Positions 1-9,221 of a stretch of DNA of 64,000 bases are shown here, piece by piece; positions within the stretch are counted from its first letter, which is position 1; every line of letters starts with the position of its first letter. Origin of the DNA: CBDCWA01 sp965223255 (lineage in GTDB: Bacteria > Pseudomonadota > Alphaproteobacteria > Rhizobiales > Hyphomicrobiaceae). Below the pieces are notes generated by a model. The model was not told the origin of the DNA. It ran no database searches and worked only from the letters and a program-made list of their open reading frames with translations. The position numbers and the translations under genes are program-made. The stretch spans positions 434,001 through 498,000 of the forward strand of contig CBDCWA010000002.1 of the NCBI GenBank assembly GCA_965223255.1, given 5' to 3'.

Positions 1-2
1 TG

Positions 3-1562
3 GCTGGTCGGATCAAGGACGGCGATATCTTGCTGCCAAAGTTCCAGCGCGATTTTATCTGGGAACGTGAGCAGATAATTGACCTGTTTGATTCCATTGC
101 TAAGAACTACCCAATCGGCAGTGTCTTACTTTGGCTGAGCAAGAACAAGTTGCACTCAGAGAGAAGTGTTGCCGATCTCGAGATAGCCGACCGGCCGCCC
201 GAATACCCGGTGAATTATCTGCTCGATGGTCAACAGCGATTGTCAAGCATTTGCGGCGCGCTTTTCTGGGACGGCAAGAATAAAGATAGTGTTTGGAATG
301 TTGCTTATGACCTGCGCTCACAGGAATTCCTGCATCTCACGACGCTAGACGATCCACCACTGCATCAGATCCGGATGAACAAACTCTCTGATGCTGCTTC
401 ATTCTTCAAGCACGTTGCCAGCCTTGAGACTTTGAGCGCAGAAGACAAAGATGAATTAAGGTCGCGGGCAGAGTTACTATTCAACAGATTTAAAGACTAC
501 ACGATTGCCACAGTCACTCTTAGCGACATGCCAATTGAAAGCGTTGCTCCAATATTCGAGCGTATCAATAGTACAGGCACGCGTCTCACTATTGTCGACC
601 TGATGCGTGCTGCTACGTGGAGTGAAGAATTCGACCTCATCGATACAATTGATGGTGAAGTGCTGGATGCGGTATCCGGCAAAGGATTTGGTACCATCGA
701 CAGGAAGGCGGTTCTGCGTAACCTCTCCGCGGCTTCTGGCGGTGCTTTTTCGGCCGAAAGTATTGACGACCTCAGAAATAAATCTCCTGGAGAGCTCAAA
801 GCTGCCGCAGGCGCTGTAGTCGCTGCATACGAACGAGCAACCGATTTTCTGAAGGACGAAATTGGAGCGCCGAACTCAGAAATCTTGCCATATGCAAATC
901 AGATCGTAGTCCTCGCCGAACTTTTTCGGCTGTTGCCCACCCCCGATGCCGGTCAGTTTGCCGCTGTGAAGCGCTGGTTTTGGAGAACAACGTTTTCTGG
1001 ATATTTCAGTGGTTGGAACACGGGCCAGATGTCGTCAGACCTGTCGGCTGTTCGCAGCTTCGTAGAGGGCAAGACCATCGAGTTGGAAGTTGGCGCGATA
1101 CAACCCACCGACAGTGTATGGCTGACACGTCAGTTCCGCACCAACAACGCCCATGCCAAGATGCTTGGCCTAATGTTGTCGCATAAAGGGGCAAGGGATC
1201 TAATAACTGGCCAGAAGGTTCCACTAGAAAAAGCACTGTCCTGGTCGAATTCTCGTGAATTCCACCACTTGTTTCCACAGGCAATGCTTAGGCAACTGAA
1301 GTTCGACTCTAGGCAGATAAATTCCATTGCGAATTTCGTGCTTCTGACTTCCGCATCCAACAAAACAATCTCGGCAAGACCACCGTCAGAGTATCTTGCA
1401 GAATCGTTGGCTACGCTCGGGGATGAATTCACCCAAGTAGCAGAAGCCAACTTGATGTCAAAAGATGCTGTGAATGCCGCTCTACACGATGACTTTGAGA
1501 AATTCCTTGCGGCGCGAGCGTCGAGTTTGCAGGCCCATGCGCTATTTTTGTGCGGTTGGTAA
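3..1562 (+). CDS. GmrSD-type DUF262/DUF1524 protein, 5' end cut by window
   Basis: Single-chain protein of the GmrS/GmrD family. Members of this family include type IV, modified-DNA-directed restriction enzymes and other phage-defence nucleases. The frame is open to the window edge, so the true start lies to the left; the first possible start inside the window is a TTG at 30. Near the N-terminus is LPKFQRDFIWE and then LLDGQQRL, the DUF262 (GmrS, nucleotide-binding) signature. ERINSTGTRLT follows about 180 residues in. Near residue 415 is REFHHLFP, the His-rich DUF1524 (GmrD, HNH-like nuclease) core, followed by an N-x-I-x-x-R-P-P-S-E-Y-L segment typical of that domain. Both halves look intact. 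No partner gene is visible downstream, and what lies upstream is unknown. Family assignment is firm; the defence role is inferred. Confidence 0.85.
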   Translation, partial: AGRIKDGDILLPKFQRDFIWEREQIIDLFDSIAKNYPIGSVLLWLSKNKLHSERSVADLEIADRPPEYPVNYLLDGQQRLSSICGALFWDGKNKDSVWNVAYDLRSQEFLHLTTLDDPPLHQIRMNKLSDAASFFKHVASLETLSAEDKDELRSRAELLFNRFKDYTIATVTLSDMPIESVAPIFERINSTGTRLTIVDLMRAATWSEEFDLIDTIDGEVLDAVSGKGFGTIDRKAVLRNLSAASGGAFSAESIDDLRNKSPGELKAAAGAVVAAYERATDFLKDEIGAPNSEILPYANQIVVLAELFRLLPTPDAGQFAAVKRWFWRTTFSGYFSGWNTGQMSSDLSAVRSFVEGKTIELEVGAIQPTDSVWLTRQFRTNNAHAKMLGLMLSHKGARDLITGQKVPLEKALSWSNSREFHHLFPQAMLRQLKFDSRQINSIANFVLLTSASNKTISARPPSEYLAESLATLGDEFTQVAEANLMSKDAVNAALHDDFEKFLAARASSLQAHALFLCGW

Positions 1563-2169
1563 CAGGCAGAAGGGGACAGTTAAAAGCACGTCCGCTTTCA
1601 ACTCTTGAGCGAACGGAATTATCGTACCAGTTCGGTGGCTTCAGTTGGTCACCAACAATGTCCCCTATCTCTGCCTCGCGTCGATCATGCCTGACAGTCG
1701 AGTCATCCCAGAAGCGGTCATTCACCGGCGGTTACTCGACCGACCAACAATGTCCGCTGCTGGCGATAGCTGCCATTGCGTTGCAACATGGGGGTGTCGC
1801 GAAGGGCCAATAACGTCATAAGTCGAGCACAGACGATCAGCCGTCGCGTGTCTTCTTAGCTATACTGATGCATCGAGAGACGCTCAAGAATTGCTGCGGG
1901 GCAAATTGTACGGTGGCATTTTCTGTGTCGGACGGCAGCTGTCCAACTCAGGTCACCCGCTCAGCGAAGACCCTTCTGATGAGCAGATATCACCCATAAC
2001 GCTAGAAGATGAATACTGACGAGTTCGAGGCGATCATTTTCGCTTTGACCTTAAACCGGACATCGAGAGAGCGCCGGCCAACTTCGTGGGTAGCGTCTAA
2101 CATGATGCCGACACGAAAACTGACATAATTTCTTGAAGCAACTCGTTATTGAGATGTCTACGTTCACCG
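1563..2169. other. 607-bp region with no recognisable gene
   Basis: No reading frame here resembles a protein I know. There is a 13-bp direct repeat ACCAACAATGTCC at 1651-1663 and 1743-1755. The first copy overlaps a perfect palindrome GTTGGT-C-ACCAAC (1644-1656). Several short pieces resemble a decayed interspersed sequence rich in TGTCCGC. The region separates the defence-type gene from the 3' end of the ABC transporter operon. Confidence 0.6.
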
Positions 2170-3897
2170 CTAGTCCCGGATCCCGATCCTAAGTCCTAGA
2201 GCGCGTGCCAACAGCGCTACCCCGGTGCTCAGAACGATCACGACAAACGATACGACCGCCGCGGGTTCGTAGCGTCCTTCAACCATGTAATCGAGCTGGA
2301 GGAGGGCAAGCGTCTTGGTGTCCGCGGTTGCAATCAATGCGACACTGGCAATATCGCGGGCCGCACTAATGAAGTTGAGGATGCCGACAAGCAATAGCAC
2401 CGGGATCAGGATCGGAACAACGACGTGGGTAAATGTTCTCCACCAAGACGCACCAGTGATACGCGACGCCTCTTCCAGTTCGGGGCCGAGCTGCATCATA
2501 TTACTTTTTATGATCTGCACGCCAAGCGTCATCGAGCTGATGACTGTGGCGATGACGAGCAGGGAAATCGAACCATAGAGCGGCCGGAACAGCGGTGTGT
2601 CCAGGAATACATAAAGCAGGCCGACGCTGAACAGGATGCCGGGCACCGCAAACGGAAGCCAGGACACAAAGTCGAGCACGGAACGCAGTTTATACGTTGT
2701 CCGGACTGTGAAGTAGGCGACCAATGAGAACAATACAATTGACAGCATTCCAGCGCCTGTAGCCATCAGCAGGGTGTTCCAGATGGCGCCCGCAAAGGTT
2801 TCATCGGATAACACAATGCGCCAATGCTGTAGCGTGAACGGATCCTTGATCTCGAAAAACCCGAACAGCTTCATAATCGACGCCAATCCGAGGAATATGA
2901 TCGGGATGATAGTGAGCACCAGGACAATCGTGAGGATGATCAGAAAAACGGGAACGCGCCATTTGCCAAGTGCGACCGGTTGAGTCTGCAAACGGCCAGT
3001 GAGTGTGGTGTACTGCTTGCGTTGCCCGACCCATCTCTGAAGGAATATGAGCGGCAAAATAAAAGCAAGACCGATCGTTGCAAGCGCGGACGCAGGTCCG
3101 AACTCCGGCGGATCACGCGCAATCAACGTGTAGACCATTGTGCTGTAGACATAGAAGTCGAACGGCGGGCCAAGAACCATCTCGATCTCGAACGACTGCA
3201 TCGCCCGGATCATTGCCATCAGCAGGATCGCGATCAAGGCTGGCAACATGGCGGGTACGACGATACGCGCGAGCGTCGATACGCGTCCCGCGCCGGAGAC
3301 CCGTGATGCTTCCTCGAGTGCGCTGTCCATATTGCGAAATGTCGGTGTCAGCAACATCACCTTGATTGCAATGGAGTTGCCGCCGAGATGCGCCCAGACA
3401 ATTCCCCAAAACGAGTATATGTTTAATGGTGCCTCGTCGATGAATGGTAGCATGATCAGGAGTTTGTTGAGAACACCATAACTCGGGTCCAGGCACATGA
3501 TCCAGCCGAGTGTGACGGACAACGACGGAAGGAAGAACGAGATCCAGAACATGAACTCAAGTTCGTTTCGGTACGGGATATCGGTGCGCGCCAGAACCCA
3601 AGCTATTAATACGGCAACCGGAAACGCGATGAGCTGGATCGCGAACAAAAGTTTGATAGAGTTGAGTATGGTCCCGAACATTGCGGGTTCTGAAAGCGCC
3701 TGCCGCCAGGCACCCAGTCCGAAGCCGGTTTCCTCACCGTAAACGCTCGCATCGAAGCTATAGTAGACAATGAGAAGGACCGGATAGAGAACGAAAAACA
3801 GGACGACAGCCAACACAATCGTGAACAGGATAATCTTAAAATCGAACCACGACGCTGCGCGTTGCGGCACCGGTTGAGGAAGTGCTATCTCGGCCAT
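2170..3897 (-). CDS. Iron(III)-type ABC transporter permease, two-domain
   Basis: Inner-membrane permease of the FbpB/AfuB/ThiP type. The 575 residues carry two homologous BPD transport domains, giving about twelve membrane segments. The first begins with the helix near residues 20-45 and the second near residue 315. Each half contains an EAA loop for docking the ATPase: EEASRVSGAGRVSTLARIVVP in the first half and EEASRITGASWWRTFTHVVVP in the second. The ATG at 3897 is preceded by AAGGAGG on the minus strand and overlaps the end of the ATPase gene by 13 bp, so the two are translationally coupled. This is the last gene of the operon beginning at 8601. The substrate cannot be read from the permease: relatives carry Fe3+, thiamine, 2-aminoethylphosphonate or polyamines. 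Confidence 0.9.
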   Translation of the reverse strand: MAEIALPQPVPQRAASWFDFKIILFTIVLAVVLFFVLYPVLLIVYYSFDASVYGEETGFGLGAWRQALSEPAMFGTILNSIKLLFAIQLIAFPVAVLIAWVLARTDIPYRNELEFMFWISFFLPSLSVTLGWIMCLDPSYGVLNKLLIMLPFIDEAPLNIYSFWGIVWAHLGGNSIAIKVMLLTPTFRNMDSALEEASRVSGAGRVSTLARIVVPAMLPALIAILLMAMIRAMQSFEIEMVLGPPFDFYVYSTMVYTLIARDPPEFGPASALATIGLAFILPLIFLQRWVGQRKQYTTLTGRLQTQPVALGKWRVPVFLIILTIVLVLTIIPIIFLGLASIMKLFGFFEIKDPFTLQHWRIVLSDETFAGAIWNTLLMATGAGMLSIVLFSLVAYFTVRTTYKLRSVLDFVSWLPFAVPGILFSVGLLYVFLDTPLFRPLYGSISLLVIATVISSMTLGVQIIKSNMMQLGPELEEASRITGASWWRTFTHVVVPILIPVLLLVGILNFISAARDIASVALIATADTKTLALLQLDYMVEGRYEPAAVVSFVVIVLSTGVALLARALGLRIGIRD

Positions 3898-4982
3898 AGG
3901 CTGACGGCCTCCTTAGGGAAATGGAGCATGACATCCTGTCCGCCGAGATCCGTTGCATCCGGCGGACCATACACTGTCAGCATTGTGTCCCCGACGGCTA
4001 CCAAACACTCAGTCCGTTCGCCCTGATATAGAACGGCTTCGATCCGGCCGGGCACATGGTTGGTCTCGGTGGTCGCGGATTTCACCAATGCGACGCGTTC
4101 AGGGCGGATCGCAATCAATACATCTGAGCCTGTACTCAGTTGCGGCCGTTGTCCGTTATCCCTGCAGACCAACCTAACCGGGTTTCCGTCAAGCTTAATT
4201 ATTGTTTCCGTGCGGGTTCGTCCTTCGAGCTGTGCTGGGAGCGTAATTGTTTTGCCAAGAAAATCGCGAACGAACTCGGTCTTCGGATGTTCGTAGAGTT
4301 CGCGCGGCCTTCCAAACTGTTCTACCCTCCCATTGCTCATAACTGCAATTTGATCGGATAAACTGAGAGCTTCTGCCTGATCATGGGTGACGTAGATTAG
4401 CGTCAGGTTGAGACGGCTTTGTAATAGCTTCAGCTCGAAACGCATCTGCTCACGAAGCTTGACATCGAGATTGGAAAGCGGTTCATCCAGCAACAGAACC
4501 TGCGGTTCGTAGACAAGCGCACGGGCCAACGCCACGCGCTGCTGCTGTCCGCCCGATAATTTTGGTGCGTCCCGGCTAGACTGCGCTACGAGGTCAACGG
4601 TGTTTAAAGCCTCGCCGACCCGTCGCTTAATTTCAGATCGCGCCATGCCCCTCAGTTTCAGCGGATAAGCCACATTCTGTTCGACGGTCATGTGGGGCCA
4701 GATCGCGTAGCTCTGAAAAACAAGCCCCATATTACGTTTCTCAGGAGGCAGATTGATCCCGTCGCGTATTGAGAGAATCTGCTTCCCCCCAATCCTGATC
4801 TCTCCGGTGTCAGGTTTCTCCAGCCCGGCCACAATGCGCAGTGTCGTCGACTTGCCGCACCCACTTGGTCCTAGCAGTGTGAGAACCTTGCCCTTATCAA
4901 TTTCCAGCGAGACATCGTCCAACGCCTTGGTCTGGCCAAATGTTTTTGAAAGGCCGGTTATCTTGATCAACGGGTCTGTCAT
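3885..4982 (-). CDS. ABC transporter ATP-binding protein (FbpC/PotA type)
   Basis: Cytoplasmic ATPase that powers the importer encoded by the flanking genes. Visible motifs, in order, are Walker A GPSGCGKST (about residue 38), Q-loop VFQSYAIWPHM, ABC signature LSGGQQQRVALARAL, Walker B VLLLDEPLSNLD and H-loop YVTHDQAEAL. A C-terminal TOBE-like region (about 240-365) follows, containing IAIRPERVALV. The length of 365 residues is normal for this class. AAGGAAGATAT lies just before the ATG on the minus strand. The stop overlaps the permease start. The class (CUT1/MOI-type ATPases) covers iron, polyamine, sugar and phosphonate systems, so the substrate must come from the binding protein. Confidence 0.93.
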   Translation of the reverse strand: MTDPLIKITGLSKTFGQTKALDDVSLEIDKGKVLTLLGPSGCGKSTTLRIVAGLEKPDTGEIRIGGKQILSIRDGINLPPEKRNMGLVFQSYAIWPHMTVEQNVAYPLKLRGMARSEIKRRVGEALNTVDLVAQSSRDAPKLSGGQQQRVALARALVYEPQVLLLDEPLSNLDVKLREQMRFELKLLQSRLNLTLIYVTHDQAEALSLSDQIAVMSNGRVEQFGRPRELYEHPKTEFVRDFLGKTITLPAQLEGRTRTETIIKLDGNPVRLVCRDNGQRPQLSTGSDVLIAIRPERVALVKSATTETNHVPGRIEAVLYQGERTECLVAVGDTMLTVYGPPDATDLGGQDVMLHFPKEAVSLWPR

Positions 4983-5068
4983 ATATCTTCCTTAGGGAAG
5001 CGACGCTGCCCTTACCGCAGACCCCTCTTTGGTATTGCAGCAATTCTCCAAAGACGAACACGAAAGGT

Positions 5069-6196
5069 CTATTTGTCCTTCTTCTTACGGCGTTTGCGCC
5101 TCTTCGACATCTTGGCGGTTATCGTCTCACGGGCAATCGTGATCATTTTTTTGCGTGTCTTCTGATAGTCTTCGCGCTGTCCGTGGAAATAGGTAACACT
5201 GGGTTTTGGCCGCAGGTAACTGTCCGGCATCTTCACATCAAGCCGGCGGGTGACGCGCGGGACCTTGACCCAGGCGGTCTGACCTTCCTTCGACAGTAGC
5301 CAGTTGATATAGACGGCTGCCGCATTCGGATGCGGGGCATTCTTAAGGTAGCTGACGCTGCCAAACCCCGAACTGACCTGCTGCTTTTTGTAGTAGCTGT
5401 CAGGGAGCGGACCGATGTTCTTGCCCAGACCCTGTTCCTGGAACACTTTTAGACTGTTTCCATCCGCCCCGATCCCGATTGGATATCGGCCACGAACGAT
5501 CCACTCGGCTGCCTGACGCCTGTTCTTCGTATAGGTAACCTTCTGGCGATACATCGCGCGAAGAAATTTTTCTCCGAAATTTTCGTGGAATGTCAGGGAT
5601 GCCCCATTTCCCGAGCCGCCGAGGCGGGGCTCGTCCCATATGATCTTTCCGGCGAATTTCGGCGTTGCCAGATCTTTGATCGATTTGATATCGGATCTTT
5701 TTACGAAATCCCAGTTGACCAGGATCGGATTCTGGACAGTGCTATCAAAGGCATAGATGTATTTTTGGCCATTATCCATCCAGCCATCGGCAAAGCCTTT
5801 GAACCAGTTCTTGTCAGCCTTGATGTCATCTCTGAGCAGTGGTTCCAGGGGCTGAAATACCCCTTTCGGCATCAGTCGGCGCAGTGGTGACGATGGTCCC
5901 GAGACCCACACGTCCCAGGCGAATATATTGGCTTTTCGTTCGCGCAGGAGTCTTGGAATGTCGGTGGAATTTCTGGCTCCGGAGAATTTCACTTTGATGT
6001 CCGGATAGGATTTGTTGAAGCTTGTAACGAGCGCTTCCCGATAGCGCTTCCCCGGTGCGCCGTGAACAACGACCACGCCTTCCTTCTTCGCTTTTGCAAC
6101 GATCGTCGCCCAGTCATCGGCCGCAAACACCTGACCCGCACCCGCGATTAGTATGCCCAATGTAAGTGTCGCACTCGTTTTGTATATGTGTCTCAT
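5069..6196 (-). CDS. ABC transporter periplasmic substrate-binding protein, iron(III)/2-AEP-like
   Basis: Extracellular solute-binding protein with a clear Sec signal peptide (residues 1-25, ending GAGQVFA-ADD). The mature protein has the AfuA/FbpA-like layout: WATIVAKAKKEGVVVVHGAPG at the start, then a region resembling RxxPRLLRERKANIFAWDVWVSGP. It should capture the ligand and deliver it to the permease. SD GGGAGAG lies about 10 nt before the ATG. It is the third gene of the operon, after a Rieske oxygenase and a cupin, so an organic ligand or metal-organic complex is at least as likely as free iron. The protein ends in an odd, very basic tail (residues about 360-375, KRRKRRKKKDK) not usual in periplasmic binding proteins. 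Confidence 0.87.
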   Translation of the reverse strand: MRHIYKTSATLTLGILIAGAGQVFAADDWATIVAKAKKEGVVVVHGAPGKRYREALVTSFNKSYPDIKVKFSGARNSTDIPRLLRERKANIFAWDVWVSGPSSPLRRLMPKGVFQPLEPLLRDDIKADKNWFKGFADGWMDNGQKYIYAFDSTVQNPILVNWDFVKRSDIKSIKDLATPKFAGKIIWDEPRLGGSGNGASLTFHENFGEKFLRAMYRQKVTYTKNRRQAAEWIVRGRYPIGIGADGNSLKVFQEQGLGKNIGPLPDSYYKKQQVSSGFGSVSYLKNAPHPNAAAVYINWLLSKEGQTAWVKVPRVTRRLDVKMPDSYLRPKPSVTYFHGQREDYQKTRKKMITIARETITAKMSKRRKRRKKKDK

Positions 6197-6268
6197 TGGC
6201 TTCGCTCTCCCTGATTTATGTGCATTTGAATTTTGTTCTCAGCGTTCGTCGTGGCTCTTCTGACCTTT

Positions 6269-7372
6269 TCAGCCCGGCGGCGGCTGACGGATCTTAACGC
6301 CTTTCTGCTCTAGCTCCCTGGCATACACGGCATATATTTCCGGATCCTCGTCCTCGAACTCGATCTGCACTTTACCAAATTGGGTCATGCCGTTGACCGA
6401 GTCCTGCTGGAAGCGCGGCAGGCCAGTCCGCACGGGGTGTTCGGGATTGTTGTTGCGGATCGCCAGGTAACGTGCCGGTCTGTTGCCGGTATTGAAGTGC
6501 TGGTGATACCACCATTCGGGCGGGGCAAACATCGTGCCCGCCCTCCACTCGACGCGCTGGCGTGGCTTACCTTCCTGCCACAGCAACGAGTAGCCCTCAC
6601 CGTCGAGCATTATGACATGGGCACCCGCGCCATGACGGTGTGCCTTCTTGTATGTGCCGACTTCGAAAGATGAGACGTGCGCTGCCAGCGTATTGTCTGA
6701 CAGCGAAAGGAAGGTGGTTTTGGCACCCTTGCCGCGCATGGCCCAGTCGTAGAGATCGAGCTCGCGCACATCCTGTATGAAATTCACGCGCGACAGGCGG
6801 CTGCCGAGATACTCAGGAACGCCGGAGAAATAATCATCCTGAGCTTCGTAGCGTTTCTTGAAGCTATGAGTGTTGCCAAAGATAAAGGCGTCGTCATGAA
6901 ACACGCTCATGATCAGCGGCGCATTGTTCACGACAAGCAGGCGTGCCGGCCGATCAGTATCGAGATTTTTGTGCTGATAGAAGGTGTTGAGGGGTGGTGC
7001 GAACAGGCTGCGCTCCTGCCACGATACCGTCTGCGGTTCGAAACCAGGTTGCTCGATGACGGTTTCGCCGCGACCCGAAATGATGTAGGTCGAGCCTTCA
7101 AAGAGGTGCTGCACGCGATTAAGGGTCTGGCCGGGAGCGATCTCCAGAACGAAACTGCCGACAAGAAATGAGTCCGTCAGATTTATGAAGCAGCCTTTGC
7201 CGCCGAAGAATTCCCAGTCGGCCACCTCTACGTCGCCGAGATCGCCCACATAGAATGTATCGTGGACTGGAACGCCCTGCTTTTCCTGCCAGACGTAGTA
7301 GTACTGCGGCGGGCGTTTGAAGACTAGATTCTCTGGATCGTTCGGCCGGTCTTCTGCAGGTTTCTCCGCCAT
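6269..7372 (-). CDS. Bicupin domain protein
   Basis: 367 residues with two cupin barrels, no signal peptide. The first lies about residues 70-160 (GSTYIISGRGETVIEQPG, then FYQHKN). The second lies about 230-325 (HRHGAGAHVIMLDGEGYSLLWQ, then PPEWWYHQHFNTG), with HxH and a downstream His suited to bind a metal. Its layout resembles gentisate 1,2-dioxygenase-type bicupins and related proteins of unknown activity, so a ring-cleaving or decarboxylating role is possible but not shown. SD GGGAGG precedes the ATG. It lies 68 bp after the Rieske oxygenase gene and 72 bp before the binding-protein gene, in one operon. The first barrel has fewer of the expected His residues, so the second is the more likely metal site. 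Confidence 0.8.
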   Translation of the reverse strand: MAEKPAEDRPNDPENLVFKRPPQYYYVWQEKQGVPVHDTFYVGDLGDVEVADWEFFGGKGCFINLTDSFLVGSFVLEIAPGQTLNRVQHLFEGSTYIISGRGETVIEQPGFEPQTVSWQERSLFAPPLNTFYQHKNLDTDRPARLLVVNNAPLIMSVFHDDAFIFGNTHSFKKRYEAQDDYFSGVPEYLGSRLSRVNFIQDVRELDLYDWAMRGKGAKTTFLSLSDNTLAAHVSSFEVGTYKKAHRHGAGAHVIMLDGEGYSLLWQEGKPRQRVEWRAGTMFAPPEWWYHQHFNTGNRPARYLAIRNNNPEHPVRTGLPRFQQDSVNGMTQFGKVQIEFEDEDPEIYAVYARELEQKGVKIRQPPPG

Positions 7373-7440
7373 ATCAATCCTCCCACGCGATACGTGACTT
7401 TGGTTCTTAAGTCTTATCTCTGCATCTAACCGGAGCGCTC

Positions 7441-8601
7441 CTATGCAAGCTGCTTTGCCATGCGGGCCTGCCCTGTTGATATCTGGATGTCAATGCGTTC
7501 GGCAAGAGCCGGATCGCGGATGATGCCCTTTGGCTCCCCGCCCTTCTCCACGGTATCGATCTGTTGGCGTAGCAGCCGGCGGTAAAGCGCAATACCGCGA
7601 TCTGTATGGCCCAGGAGTTCGCGGCTTCGATCTGTGATCTTGCCCTGCGTTTCCCACGCCATCGCATCCTGCGAATTGAAACTGTCTAGATGATACTCGC
7701 CATCTTCACCGCGAAACGACGGATGCACGAACAGAGGTGGTATATCCGGCTGCGGCTCCGGTTCGCCCGTCTCGTTCGGCTTGAACTGAACGCGGAACAC
7801 CTTAGTGTGGGTATCGTCGATCGGCAGGCGGATATGCATCATCAGGATATCGCGCTGCGGCGAGAGCAGCGTGTTCGGAAATATCAATGGATGACCGAGC
7901 TCCTGTTCGCCTTGTTCGCCGCCGTAAGTGCGTTTCTTAATCACGCCACACCAGTTCACTTTCTCGACCGTCTCGAAATGCAAGCCTTCTATCGGACGGT
8001 AGTAATAGGCCGCCCGCTCGGCTCTGCCTTTCATGGCGAGCGTATGGGCGTGCAGATAGTAGGTGTGGCAGGGGTCTACGGAATTCTCCATCACTTGCAG
8101 CCAATTGCAGTTCAAGACTGGCAGGATCTCCACCCTGCGCGTGCCGTCCTCACGCAACAGCACATCCCACTTTGGTAACAGCGGCGCTGGTGCCGGTCCG
8201 AGATAGGCATACACTAGGCCGGCGAACTGCTGCACTGGATACCCTTGTGTGCTAGCCTCATCCTTTAGCGTGTTGTCTGACTGTTCGAACGGCTGCTCAA
8301 TGCATGCACCGGTGCCATCGAACTTCCAACCGTGATAGGGGCAGCGCAGCCCATCCGCCTCGACGAAGCCATAGTAGAGCGATGCGCTCCGGTGCGGACA
8401 CTGCTCGCGGACCAGGCCAAGCGCACCTGCGGAGTTTTGGAACAGGACAAGGTCCTCGCCGAGCGCTCGAACACGAAGCTTTGCCGTATCGCCGCTCAGT
8501 TCGGCCACCGCCGCAACAGGCATCCAGTAACGCCTGAGCAATTCTCCGGCCGGCGTACCCTTGCCGACCCGCGTTAGGCGCTCGTTAAGCTCAGGTGTCA
8601 T
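7441..8601 (-). CDS. Rieske non-heme iron oxygenase, alpha subunit type
   Basis: 386-residue oxygenase of the phthalate dioxygenase/vanillate demethylase class, which takes electrons from a separate reductase. The Rieske [2Fe-2S] site is C-P-H at about residue 67, then 16 residues, then CPYHGWKF. The mononuclear Fe(II) site is ENSVDPCHTYYLHAH near residue 172, providing Asp and two His. GGGAGATAAAGAA lies upstream of the ATG. As first gene of a five-gene operon it probably acts on the compound taken up by the ABC importer, with the bicupin as a second step. No reductase gene is present in this operon, so electrons must come from elsewhere. Confidence 0.9.
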   Translation of the reverse strand: MTPELNERLTRVGKGTPAGELLRRYWMPVAAVAELSGDTAKLRVRALGEDLVLFQNSAGALGLVREQCPHRSASLYYGFVEADGLRCPYHGWKFDGTGACIEQPFEQSDNTLKDEASTQGYPVQQFAGLVYAYLGPAPAPLLPKWDVLLREDGTRRVEILPVLNCNWLQVMENSVDPCHTYYLHAHTLAMKGRAERAAYYYRPIEGLHFETVEKVNWCGVIKKRTYGGEQGEQELGHPLIFPNTLLSPQRDILMMHIRLPIDDTHTKVFRVQFKPNETGEPEPQPDIPPLFVHPSFRGEDGEYHLDSFNSQDAMAWETQGKITDRSRELLGHTDRGIALYRRLLRQQIDTVEKGGEPKGIIRDPALAERIDIQISTGQARMAKQLA

Positions 8602-8888
8602 TTCTTTATCTCCCTGGCCGACACCGCTACCGGAAACTGCTCCAGTCCCATGCGAGATCTTCAGGTGAACAGAGGTTCGGCAAATCTCTAAATTTTAGGA
8701 TAATCTGACATTCGCGCCTCGGCAATACTATTTCAGTCAGCTCCATTCAGACGCGATTCATGCGGTGCTCGCAGGCGCAAGGCGATTGCGCTGACCTTAC
8801 CATGGTGCCTGCTTTTGTAGGTATCCGTTCCATGATACGCATGTGGTTGAATTGTAGGTCCGTATTTCTTCTAATTTAGGACGTTTGA
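8602..8888. promoter_or_regulatory. Divergent promoter region with two related CTAA-T-TTAG dyads
   Basis: This 287-bp gap separates the minus-strand Rieske/ABC operon from the plus-strand aldolase fragment, so promoters for both should lie here. Two short dyads of the same form are present: CTAAA-T-TTTAG at 8688-8698 and CTAA-T-TTAG at 8871-8879, each followed by GGA. The second sits about 10 nt before the aldolase ATG. Their similarity suggests binding sites for one regulator; no regulator gene is adjacent. Confidence 0.35.
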
Positions 8889-9221
8889 ATGGATGCAATT
8901 GAAGACCTGAAACAGCGTGTGGCCCAATCCTGCCGTGTGCTCGGTGCCATGGGACTTGCTAAGGGGGCAACCGGTCACACCAGTGCACGCCTCCCAGGCA
9001 CCGATCGGATTTTTGTGCGGGCGCGTGGCCCAGGCGAACTTGGCGTACGGTTCACGACATCCCAGCAAGTCATTGAAGTCGGCCTTGATGGCGAACCCGT
9101 CGAGAAATGCGATCGGGAACTTGATTCGCCACGCGAAGTTTTTATTCACACGCAAGTCTATAAAGCGCGGCCCGATGTCTTCGCCGTCGTCCACGTTCAT
9201 CCGCTGCCGGTCGTTGTCTGA
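8889..9221 (+). pseudogene. Class II aldolase/adducin family gene, 5' fragment
   Basis: The 110 residues match the N-terminal half of class II aldolase/adducin proteins, Zn-dependent enzymes such as fuculose-phosphate aldolase and sugar-acid decarboxylases of about 210-260 residues. Visible landmarks are GATGHTSARLPGTDRIFV (the G-N/H-x-S-x-R phosphate loop), then REVFIHTQVYKARPDVFAVVHVHPLP, where HVH supplies zinc ligands. The reading frame meets TGA right after HPLPVVV, about 100 residues short, and no C-terminal half is found on either side of the downstream IS element. The break point near 9216 is 120 bp before the IS end, so the gene was probably truncated by an earlier event. It was probably once the divergent partner of the Rieske/cupin/ABC operon. 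Confidence 0.8.

Noticed and set aside
1550..1813. 87-codon frame after the GmrSD-like gene
   Set aside because: No SD, no similarity, and composition like the surrounding non-coding repeat debris.
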